From: Helicostylum pulchrum
Lineage: Eukaryota; Mucoromycota; Mucoromycetes; Mucorales; Mucoraceae
Reading direction: 5' to 3'
Length of the DNA: 64,000 bases
NCBI GenBank assembly: GCA_025677825.1
Contig: JAIXMO010000052.1
Location: 1 to 64,000, forward strand
In this document: positions 53,961 to 64,000 of the stretch, piece after piece
Position numbering within the stretch: position 1 is the first letter of the stretch
Layout of the letters: every line of letters starts with the position of its first letter
Program-made: the position numbers and the translations under genes
Notes under the pieces: generated by a model
What the model saw: only the letters and a program-made list of their open reading frames with translations
Told to the model about the DNA's origin: nothing
Databases searched by the model: none

Positions 53961-56538
53961 AACCTGTGATAGGAAACATTCAAGTGTCAACAATAAAAAG
54001 TTAAGTATTAAACCAAAGACTTACTGTCAGCACCGGAAGTAAGATGCCTGATATTTTCCCCGGAAACTCCTATTCATGTGCACAGCTAAAAAAAAACCTG
54101 GTTAAATTTTGGGGTACGAGTTCTATTTACACGCTCAGAAAGCGTGGTGTATTACTTTTCCACGTACCAATTCTAATATACTAGTATTCGTGTTTTTGAA
54201 AAATAATTTCGATACTAGAGCCTTAGAATATAATTTTAAAAGATGAATTAGTTACCTATTTTCTATACACAGAGAAGTACGCGCAAGTTCGAAGTTTGAG
54301 ATCGATAAAATGTTAAATTATATTGTAACTTGGAGTTTATACGTTCAGCATAACAATCATAGTTACAGAATTTCCTTTTATGAATGGCCGATCTCGAATG
54401 TCGTACTGACCAGTAAAATTAGCCAATATAATCGTATACAATATATCACGGAAATGGCCACATATGGCCTATCGGCGGAAGGTGTTTATAGAATATAAAT
54501 GTCGATCATTTATTACAGAGTCCGTTAACTTGCTACGTAAGATATATATAAATATTCATTTGCATTACTGTACGTTTAGTTACTCTTTTAGAAGTATATT
54601 GGATGTCTTATCAGTAATACATGAACAAGTTGTCAATTCCCTTAATTTATCTTTAAATTTTACTAATACGAAACTTGTTCATTAATCATTTGCAAGGAAG
54701 ATCTTGATAGACGGTCAATTTATACGATCGATCCAGTAAAAAAAATTACTTATTTCATCTCAAGACAGGTTGAGTTGTAATTACAGAAATATAAAATAAA
54801 AATGGCTCCACTATCTACATTGTTCTCGAAGAGTCCTTTTTTTCCCGTCCTCTTAACGCGGATTAAATGATTTTTTCCCAAGCACATGACACTGATTGTT
54901 ATTTTATGTTATAAAAACTAGTTTTATTTTTTCGCACGTCATTAATGACTAAACAAAGTAGGCGTTCTATTTACTTTTAACCGTATCAAAATATTACCAC
55001 TCGTATAATTGGTCGTATGGATAAAACTTATATTTAATCCATGGAAGAGCGTAAATTGAAGTGCCCCCAGGGTAGCAGAATTCTCATTTTTCCAGTCCGA
55101 TGATAGGTAGACTAAACTACTAAAAGCAACTGCAAATGCAGGGTGAAAGACTTTCTTCCAGTAAATAAATAGAAAGACAAATAGCGTTTTAAGCAAATTT
55201 TAAAACATAAGTATTTAGAGCTCACTCTAAAACATGTCTTTGACAAGATTATGTTAAGTACGTAATTTTAAGGTTTCGAGTAATTACAAGGTTTCAAATG
55301 CAAAAAAAAAAAACGAGACTTCTTGTTTATTATTCAATCAATCCATTTATACTGAAGTGTCTAGTGTCTAGACTATAAAAAAAAAGCATAGTATGAACGC
55401 AGTAAAGATGCAGTTCATCTATTAAAAGCTCAACACCTCGCCCCTTTTTATGCTGAAATTATAATAGTTGAATTGAATTTTATACAGTAAGAATTCATGT
55501 ATTTCCTCTTCTTCCAACTGACAACTTTAAAACCATCGAAAAGAAGAAGGGGTGACGGTGTTCCCGATATTTATTTCTGTGTAACATACTGCTCATAACA
55601 ACATCATTTTATTTGCGACTTGATAATCCTAGGTATATGGGGAAACGTAGCTTAGACCATACTGTATCGTATTGCTACTACTGAAGAAGGTATCTTATTA
55701 CATCTATAAGGTGTAGGCCTTTTACTTTTGGTAGAGGCGATAAAAATCTGTGCACAATAAAGTCATTGGTATCGCGCAGTTATAAATAGATTACTGCGAT
55801 AAATGCAGGGATCGAGAAAAAAAAAAGCATCGAGACTTCAAGGGCAAAATGTGCAAAAGTTTATCAGAGAATCAATACAGAACTAATGGTTCCCCAATTG
55901 ACAAGTTTATTTCATCCGAAAAGAACTAGTTTAATAATAATACTACCAAAAAAAAAGTGAATTAATTACACTAGTCAATTGTTTTTTACGCTTTCCCGAC
56001 TTTGAAAAGAAACTATTTATAAAGAGAAGAGTCACAGAAAAAATATTTATATACAAATACAAAACGTCATTTGAAAAACTGGATGTAATTGACTCCCAGG
56101 TCAGTATCAAGATTTGTTTTTTGGTCCTCAGTCTTGGGTCCTGTACTACCCTTTTTTAATAAAAAATTATGTCATAAAGCTTTCCACTTTTTATTCTATA
56201 TTATTCTATAGGAAATTTCAATTCTTATTTTCGATCGGCTTCTCATCATTGGACATTGGAACTCGTTAACATAAATCAAATAATGTAGAAAAAGACGTAG
56301 GTAAACTGCAAAAGGGCGGCTATTTTTTTTTTTATTATTTTATGCACAAAAAACAAACCTTGAAAAAAAAAAGGGGAAAAATATTATAGCATTTTGTAAA
56401 AAGCTAGCATGATAGAAAGATTTGTTGCTTAAAATTATATATGAGTATACATAAAAAAGAGAGGAATGGAATCGATTATTATTAACAGTAGTAAAAAATT
56501 ATATAGATTGAATGAAAGGGGGGGGGGGGTTATTTCGA
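53961..56538. other. Gene-poor region
   Basis: No intact gene. A possible upstream exon of the zinc-binding gene lies near 54030-54080. A short frame at 54310-54498 ends in TYGLSAEGVYRI, recalling a RhoGAP motif, but nothing around it supports that domain. Confidence 0.45.
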
Positions 56539-57654
56539 TTATGGGTCAGTAGTAGAATGAATGCGAGAAAAGTAATCACTTGATGGTTCAGACTTATTAA
56601 TCACTGTATTAAGGAATGGTGTCAAACCAGTAGACGTTTCTGGGAAAGGTGGGATTGTAGGGAATGAAGCTTGATAAGGTGGCATAGAGGAGTGATTCAT
56701 AGAAGCTGCTGGTACAGAGGAGTATGAAGAGTGAGATGCGATAGAAGCTCTTCTGGAAAGTACGTTATGATGATGATTATGATGATGAGGAATGGTTTTT
56801 TTAGATGTGATTTCAGCCGATGATTTGCGAAGGTAAGCCTGTACCGATTCGCAATCACAGTTTCCGTGAGAAAGCAGTAAATTACGTAAATACATGCTTT
56901 CTTCTCTTAATTGTGCCACCGTAGAACGGAGTTCTTCATTACGACTATTTTGTATTTCAGCCTTTTGTTCAAGTTCTTGCATCCAGTTCTTTTTTTTTTG
57001 ACGGCATTTGTAAGCTAATAAAAAAATTAATACCACAAAAAAAATTTTTTTTGTTCAGTTTTTAAATACTTTACCAGCAACACGATTACGTTCTAAAAAC
57101 TTCTTTCTGCGATCTTCTGCATCGTCACCTTCAAATACGATGCGTCTTTTACGACCACTTTGTACAGATGTAGTTCTTGGTTTAGTCTTTTCTGCTTCTT
57201 CTTCCTCTTCATCGATATAATCAGAAAAGAAAGTTTGCTTCGTTTGAATTCGAGAGCTGCGACGCGTGTATTCATGATGAAGATCTTGGGTACTAGTTAT
57301 GACTGTAGGTTGCATAGGTTGATTAACTGAAGAAGGTGATGATAAACTAAAGAAGCCGGAAGAACTGGAAGGACTTTGACTGAGAGACATGGGTGGAGTT
57401 GAAGGAGATGGAGCATCAAATGCTAATACTTCTGGTTCGGGTGAGGTATAGTTGGTATTGGTAAAAGTTACGGGAGGATGAGCCCATTTATCAGTAATAA
57501 TGGGAATATCTTTAGGAGTACGCTGTTGAAAGTTACAATCAAAAGGATTCATCTCGTTTTGAATTGATCCACCCAAATTAGGTGTAAGATTCCATTCTCC
57601 ACTCTCAATAAGGAACCGAGTGGGAGTTGCAAGGGGTACAATAGTATCTATCAT
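56539..57654 (-). CDS. ATF/CREB-type bZIP transcription factor, two exons
   Basis: A stress- or nutrient-type regulator by family. Exons are 57654-57075 and 57014-56539, giving 351 residues. The bZIP is KKFLERNRVAAYKCRQKKKN, then WMQELEQKAEIQNSRNEELR and LREESMYLRNLLLSHGNCDC, near residues 183-250. The R-x-R-x-A-A-x-K-C-R-Q-K-K-K core is that of Atf1/Atf21 and mammalian ATF2. The N-terminal half is Ser/Pro-rich with acidic and Thr/Pro patches that could be MAP-kinase targets (PSPSTPPM, SSPSSSSG). The intron splits the basic region after NRVA in phase 1. The C-terminus is His/Ser-rich. No HRA or MAPK-docking domain can be confirmed. Confidence 0.9.
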
Positions 57655-58300
57655 TTTTTTTTACACTGGTTAATTAAAAAGTTCTTATTGTTATTTATAA
57701 CTAATTACCATCAGTCATCCTTTCTTATGTTTTAATGTGCGTACTAAAAAAAAAAGGCAGATAGAGTAGAAAATGTTGCCACAATATAAAGCAAGTATTT
57801 AGAAAAAAAAGGAGTTCGAGAGAGATAAGAAAACCACTGATAGAAATTCGGTCCTGTATTTATACACGAAAGCATAAGAATAAACGGCGCTTAAATCATG
57901 ATTGATCAACAGAGGTCAAAGTGTTTGCGTTACATGATGTCATTGCCAAATAACCAGAATTAGGATCCAGTCTTTTTAGACCATCTTATGATATCATTTA
58001 GATGGCACTTAAGCTTTTTTTTTATACATGTAGGCGAGGCTTTACAGAAATACCTGGCTTCCAGAATCTTATTTTAACTTTTTGTTTTTTGTTTTTTTTT
58101 TGAGAAAATTCCCGTTGTAAAAAAAACTAAACGATGAATATGTTTGTAAAAAAAGACCCATTCTTTTTTTTTGTATGTATAACCTTGAATTTGGAAAGTT
58201 TATAAATAACGCTAGATCTGAAGCCAGTTTTTTTTTTTTTTTTTTTTTCTCTTTTTTAGTAGAGCCAAAAAATAAGCCGTGTAACACTATCGAGATAAAG
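57655..58300. other. Intergenic
   Basis: No supported gene; T-runs at about 58080-58105 and 58225-58250. Confidence 0.45.
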
Positions 58301-58769
58301 ATGAAAGAATTTACATTAAACTACGCTAACAGGACTAAACAGGAAAATTGCTATCAAGATCCAAAGTCTAAAAATAAGACGATACTTTTCAAAAAGATGG
58401 TAGAGTTACCACATATATGGAAAAAATCAAAGCTGTACAAATCGAAAAATGAAATTAAACTACCGATTTGTAATGATGGAAGCTTTTATTTTCTTCCATC
58501 CAATCAAACTACAAACTTGTATCAAAAGGTGTCACTTACCGAAATAAATCCAACCTTGGGTAAAGCCAATGAATGGGTAAGAGCTCCCATATCGAGTGTC
58601 TCCTATTCGTGCATTAATTTTTTTTTTTTTTTACAAGTCTAACGTCAAGTCAGTCATAAATAGCCCCATTCACATTAATCCAAATGGTTCAGACCAAAAC
58701 TTATTAGATACAGGTATTGCGGGAGGATTTGAATACTGGGATGGAGACTTGATTGAATTGCCAAATTAG
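58301..58769 (+). CDS. Hypothetical small protein, two exons
   Basis: I do not recognise it. Exons 58301-58576 and 58638-58769 join in phase 0 across an intron with GTAAGA and a pyrimidine tract before ACAAG, giving 135 residues. The first part is Lys/Asn-rich (FKKMVELPHIWKKSKLYKSK). The second, NVKSVINSPIHINPNGSDQN then GGFEYWDGDLIELPN, has ordered, protein-like composition. It has no signal peptide or membrane helix. It may be the surviving end of a larger gene, since the frame upstream remains open through a T-rich stretch. Moderately likely to be real. Confidence 0.42.
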
Positions 58770-59649
58770 ATATTCTAATTCAGTCCCTGTTCTATGTGTA
58801 CTTTCTTCTAAAGTTTTCTATCGAAATCACATATTTGTACAAGGGTCAATTTTTTATCTGCTAGCCAATAACAATTCATCGTATGTTCTGATGTAATCTA
58901 ATTCGCTGTATTAAATACTCACACACCCCCGACGGAGAACAACGCCCCGCCTGTCGCACATAGGCCACATTTCAAATAAACTCCAGAAAACTAATATTTT
59001 TACAAATCTATTTTTTTTTTTGGCTTACGAAATATATTTCTTCGCGGAAAAGCGATACACCTTTAAAACGCTGACAAACTTAAGCTCTTTAACCAATTCA
59101 ATTGCTAATTACAGAGTTAGAACAAGGTTTTTTTTTACTAAGAGCACGTATATAATATTAGCCTCCCCCTATTCCAGGCCGGGGCGTTTTTTTGGGCTGA
59201 TTCATATTTATTAATTGTGCGTTTTCTGTTGAGTTAAACGCAAATTTTTATGCAGCACGCAGTTAAAGTAATTAAACTTTTTTATGCTGGCGACAGGCAA
59301 AAAAGCCAAGAAAAAACAGGCTCGCCTAAAACTGATATTCTAATACCATTTTTTACACAGTGGACAAGGATTTTTTTTTTTGCGGAGAAAAAGAAGGGCG
59401 TAAAAAAAATACCCGTTTTTTTTTTCAAAAAGTTAAACAATGCTTGCACAAACAAAAGAAAACATACACACGGAAAAAGTTCCTATTATGTCATTTAATC
59501 GTACTAAAACCATCATGTATTTTTTATAATAAGCTTTTTTTTATTCGTTTTTAATTAAACCCTAAAACAATATGCATCTAGTATTATTATTGTTTGTGGT
59601 AAGAAAATGAAGTTTTTTTTGTATATGTATTCAATGCAACGTAATTTTT
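58770..59649. other. Intergenic
   Basis: No gene seen; several short T-run-based frames only. Confidence 0.45.
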
Positions 59650-62600
59650 TTAATGCTTCTTATTCTCTCGTTCCAGACGCTTCAATTCAGATTGTTCACC
59701 TTCCAAGATGGTCATAACACCCTTAACCATCTTATTATATTCTTCATCCTTGTGCTTACGTTCCTTTGCTCTTTCTCTAGCAATGAATTGATTATCTTTA
59801 CGAAGTTCACGTAATGCACCCTTCTTTTCCTTCTTGACTTGGGATTCAAGCTTATGCTGTTGAGCACGTTCATGATCAGGATCATAATGACGATCCATAG
59901 AGTAAGCCTTTTCAAACTTGGGCAAATGTTGAGCAATGGGTATGGGTCTATGTTGTTGCATTCTAAGTGGTGTCTTTGTACGTTTCTCTTTACAGAATTT
60001 AATTTGTCTTTCGAGGCGACCTTGTACAGTAGTAATCAAAGTCTAATTGTATATGTATATGAGTACACAATATTCAGTAACGAACAAATAATTAAAAAAA
60101 AAAATCTTACCTCAAGTTCGCTGTGCCAGCTAACAGTTGTTAATTTTGAAACAACATATAAAGCATCTTCAAACACTTCCAAAAATGCTGGTGTAGGAGC
60201 ATAGAGTTGTAAATAACGTTCAAGCATACGAAGTGTACCTTGAAGTAAAGAAAGACGGAGCGTATTACTAGATTCTTCTTCGATACTGAGTTCTTCTAGT
60301 TTAATAGACGCAATTGTATCAATGCCTTGACCTTCAGTGTCCTCAATGGAAAGCTCTGCTGTACCGTCGGGCATAGGGAAGAAACCAGGAACGTTATCTT
60401 CAAATGTTTGTTTAGGAGCAAGTGCTACTAAAGCTCTGTTTAAAAAGTTGAGTGATTCAGGAATGAAACGCTTAGAGACAGTTTGGTACTAAATAAATAA
60501 ATAAAAAGGTCAGCATTAATATATATGTATTTGTACGTGAAAACAGATATTTTTTTTACCTCATATGTTAATAATGTCAAGAATAAACCACGACCGAGAT
60601 CCATTTCAGATTGTATACGACATTGACTCAAAGCTTGGCACATGAACAATAAAGCAGGGGTAGCAATAGGATGAGTCAAATCCGAAGTAGAAAATATATG
60701 ACCGACAGAACGAAGAATAGTTAAATCCTCAATATCAGGCCAAGAAGAGCTGGTATGCTTCATCTTCTTTGCCATATCGCCGTGCATCTTCTTTAATCGA
60801 GCAGTAAAGATTTGTCCAGCAACTTCAGGTAATTGTTGAGACATTTCATAGACGTGTTTACCGAGACCTTCAAGAACTGTTGTGGGCAAAGGTGAAACAG
60901 TAGAGGCAACATAGGCCATATGATCAACTAGCGCGCTTAAAAAATTAGTTAACTTTTCCTTGTTATCGTGTGCAAGCTTAATGTGATACAAGACACGGAT
61001 ACGTTGAGTAACAATAACGGAATCTTCAACGTCAAGTCCTTCAAGAATCTTGAGGAGCTCTTCATGAGTAGAGGGACATTCAAAAGTGTAAGGGATTTCA
61101 CGCTTTTCGGCCTGGACGGGCTTTTGAGCCTTCTTTTTATGAACTACACCAGCCTTACCGATTTCGTTCATATCATCGCCATCATCATCTCCAAAGACAG
61201 GAGCTTCTTCCTCATCATCTTCTTCAATATCCTCAATATCCTCATTATCTGTTTCACCCTCTTCGTCATCTTCATCATCGTCCTCATCTTCATCATCATC
61301 TTCATCTTCATCCTCGTCTTCATCATCCTCATCATCATCCTCATCATCTTCAAGACTATTTCTAATATCTTCAAGACTTAAACCTTTACCGAGTTTAACA
61401 ACATCATCGTCCAACTCGTCAAGATAATCGTCACCGAGATCATCACCTTGAGGAGCCCCCTTTCTCTTCTTGTGTGATTTATTTTTGCGAGAGCTCTCGT
61501 CTTCGTCCTCAGAATCAAGACCTTCCATACGTCTCTTTCTAGCACGCTCAGCCTTTTCAAGCTTTTCCTTTTCTTCAATTGCGATTTCTTCTTCAGTCTT
61601 GGTACGATCAGTAGCTTGGGCACGATGATCAGTAGCAAGCTCACGAATAGCTTTATCGTACTCGGAATAATCATTCAAATCTTCTTCTCTGGGGTTCTCG
61701 TTTTCGTTTCTCTTGAAAACAGCATTTTGAGAAGGTAACGGTTTACGAGGCTTGGTCTCTAAAAGACCTCTGATATCGTCAAGTTCATCATCCAAGTTCT
61801 CACGTAATTCGTCGTCCTCTTGTTTGATATTTTGACGTTCGAGCTAATTTTTATATATAACAGTTACTAACTATGTTTCGCCCCCTCGAATATACGTATT
61901 TGTTTTTTACCTTGTGCATTTTACTCTTTGCAATAATTTCCTTCATAACTTCATGCTTAGATTTATGTCTTTCGCCCTCGCCCTCTTCTCTCTCATCTTC
62001 AAAACCACCGAAATGCAATCTGGATACAATTTTACCGTCCATTTGCTTCTTCTCCTCTTCATCGTCACTGAGTCCAAGACCAGCGTCGTCAAAATCATCC
62101 ATGGTAGAAAGAGATTGACCATAATGAGTAAGAGATAAATCCTCTTCATCGTCGTCTAAATTATACATGGTACTGCGAGAAGACGACTTTTGCTTTTCGC
62201 GGGTGAATCTCTCCAACATTCTTTCTTCAGGTGTTAAAGAAGGGTTATTCTCACCGAAACGTTTATCGATAATTCCTCCACGACGGTTCTTATTTCTCAT
62301 TTCTACGAGTAAAGTTTTCTTACGCTATATAAAAAGTTTTTTTTTTTTTTTTTTTTAGTTTTTTTGGAATGACAAAAAAAGTTTTCATAGATCTTACGTT
62401 TTCTTCACCAATTTGTTTACTCAAGTTGGGTTTACCAGAGGTACCCTTCATTTTACGGCCGAGAATTTCAAACTTTGTCTTTTGGATTTTATGTTCAAAG
62501 GGGTTGAATTCGCCACGGATAAGCGAGAGCTTCTTATCGGCATTGTTCTTGCCGACTTCGGTAGGTGCGCCCCGCTTACGATCTTTCTTGGATCGACTGG

Positions 62601-62706
62601 CTTTCGAGGCTTGGCCAACTACGCCTGCTGTCTGTAAAGTCTTTTTGAGTCGCTTTAAAGCAGAACCTCCACTGGATTTAGGTTGTTGTGGTTTTGCTGC
62701 GACCAT
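59650..62706 (-). CDS. NOP14: Nop14, small-subunit processome protein, five exons
   Basis: A nucleolar protein of the 90S pre-ribosome needed for 18S rRNA processing. Exons are 62706-62398, 62324-61911, 61843-60560, 60488-60111 and 60042-59650, giving 925 residues. The N-terminus has the family block NPFEHKIQKTKFEILGRKMK and RNKNRRGGIIDKRFGENNPS. Next is LTPEERMLERFTREKQ, then long charged stretches and, near residues 385-450, an almost pure Asp/Glu tract of more than 50 residues. FECPSTHEELLKILEGLDVE begins the conserved C-terminal half, and the end is a Lys/Arg-rich helix (ERQIKFCKEKRTKTPLRMQQ then HRPIPIAQHLPKFE, YDPDHERAQQHKLESQVKKE). These are diagnostic. The upstream region is T-rich. 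Confidence 0.96.
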
Positions 62707-64000
62707 GGTTTTTTTTAACTTTTTTTAAAAAAAAGAAATGGCTTTTTTAGATCTCTTCATTTTTTTTTTAATTGACAGCTTTTAAAAAAAAATTCTCGAT
62801 CGACGTCACTATAAGAGTTTTTTTTTTCAAAAAAAAAATTCTACCTGTTTTATGCTAGAAAAAGGTGATAGGGAAATCAATAACGGCCATGATAAGCATA
62901 TTCTAGTCGAAGTATATGACTTGGCGGGAAGTAAGTAACTTAGGGTACCTAATTCAATTCAGTATAGCATGATATCGTTTTTTATTTCTGTGACTGTTTT
63001 ATTTTGCAAAGTAACAAAGACTTGAACGAGTCAAATTTGGAACATAAAAATGATTAACTATAGCTATTGCATATATAATTACGAGTATTATGAAGCGAAA
63101 TAGTAGTATAATGAGTCAATATATCAGTAAAAGCGACACCCTCTGTTTTATGAGAATCCTTAACTTGGCAGCATCTAGTTTATCATTTATTAATAGCTAT
63201 AATCCAAAGGTTGATACCTATGAAGATTCTCTCAGACCAAAAATTAGTGAAAGTAAGACCAAGCTTTTTAACACAAATAACAAATCCAAACTTTAGATGT
63301 CCTTGAATAAATTGTGTTATCGACAAAAAGAAAAAGTGTTAGACATATCAGTGAATTAGCGTGCTACCGTTTAAGTGCCCGTGTTTTTGATATCATTTTG
63401 AATGATACGGCGTTGCAAATGGTCGAGAAAGTTGATTATATCAGTATATCATATACATTTATTGTCTTTCAATGCTAATATGTTATTGTATAACTAGCGG
63501 AGGGAGCTGTTCTCAAGCTACAATATATACCCAAAAAGACAACTAGAGGGTTCGTTCTGATGAAGATGAAGTGAGGAAGAAAAAAAGATTTAATAATGGC
63601 TGAATCGGTGGTTTACTTAAATAGTAGCGATTGGAAGAAAGGCTAAACCACCTCTATCATCATTGAGCAACGACCCGTAAAGAGTACACGAGCAAACTGT
63701 ACCATGTTAAACAATATTCACTATTCGATATAAGGGCATGCTCGATTTAAGAGTATATTTCTTCCGGATTTCGGCCACTGCTGTACTTTTGATGATGTTT
63801 TCTTTAATCTTTATGCTGGTGAACTAATTTTCCCAGAAAGTCTTGCGACTCTTTAAAATAAATACTCGATTTATAATTAAATTCGAAGAATAAATCAATT
63901 TTAAGATAAAAATATCATCTGAAGCATAACTACTCAATAAAATAAAAAATAATGCTAAGTTATACTTTACCTGTAGTTTATATTGAGAACAATGTAATTG
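62707..64000. other. Intergenic to window end
   Basis: No supported gene. Short frames at 63090-63296 and near 63600-63850 carry stops and no recognisable motif. The first 100 bases are the Nop14 promoter. Confidence 0.45.

Noticed and set aside
60968..61381. 137-codon plus-strand frame rich in Ile and Phe
   Set aside because: Antisense image of the Asp/Glu tract of Nop14.
1..64000. tRNA genes and CRISPR arrays
   Set aside because: I looked for A/B-box-like pairs and for regularly spaced repeats and saw none; a covariance-model search would be decisive for tRNAs.

Overview
This is AT-rich nuclear DNA from a fungus. Genes are short, on both strands, and broken by many small GT-AG introns (about 50-80 bases, often with GTAAGT donors). 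Poly-A/T runs and dinucleotide repeats fill the spaces. The protein set, a calcium-activated-type (BK-like) potassium channel, and decayed TnpB/Fanzor-like ORFs of a style I associate with Mucorales point to Mucoromycota, probably Mucorales. That placement is inference. I saw no rRNA, tRNA or CRISPR array.

Layout. 0-5 kb: cytochrome b5 (+), an unknown acidic protein (+) and a Brl1/Brr6 nuclear-envelope protein (-) that meet tail to tail with overlapping stop codons. 5-13.4 kb: cytidine deaminase (+), a J-domain protein (-), UDP-GlcNAc pyrophosphorylase (+), Dre2/anamorsin (+), ketopantoate hydroxymethyltransferase (+) and mitochondrial IF-3 (-). 13.6-16.6 kb: a decayed TnpB/Fanzor-like gene and a perfect fold-back MITE flanked by TA. 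16.8-34.5 kb: coproporphyrinogen oxidase (+), an F-box-like protein (+), the NEDD8-activating enzyme regulatory subunit (+), hexokinase (-), a mitochondrial carrier (-), LARP1 (-), ATP synthase subunit j (+), acetyl-CoA synthetase (-) and NAD(P)HX epimerase (-). 34.6-42 kb: a bZIP factor (-), then a gene-poor stretch with one small secreted peptide, a second TnpB/Fanzor-like remnant and a broken Tc1/mariner transposase. 42-49.5 kb: ribosomal protein eS25 (+), the 22-exon BK-type channel (+) and a Golgi GDPase (-). 49.5-56.5 kb: another gene-poor stretch with a broken secreted cysteine-rich ORF and a possible small zinc-binding protein. 56.5-64 kb: an ATF/CREB-type bZIP (-), a small hypothetical (+) and Nop14 (-), then empty sequence.

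The active genes are mostly housekeeping: cofactor synthesis (pantothenate, haem, Fe-S), mitochondrial function, nucleotide-sugar and Golgi chemistry, neddylation and ribosome assembly. They are not a pathway cluster. The unusual content lies between them. At least two, probably three, decayed copies of a TnpB/Fanzor-like nuclease family sit in the same 40 kb as Tc1/mariner debris. Other points of note are a 10-base microexon carrying a haem ligand, a haem-synthesis gene whose presequence exons have no ATG, and a bZIP intron that can be read through without a stop. All exon joins are my own reading of splice signals and frame, not transcript data.
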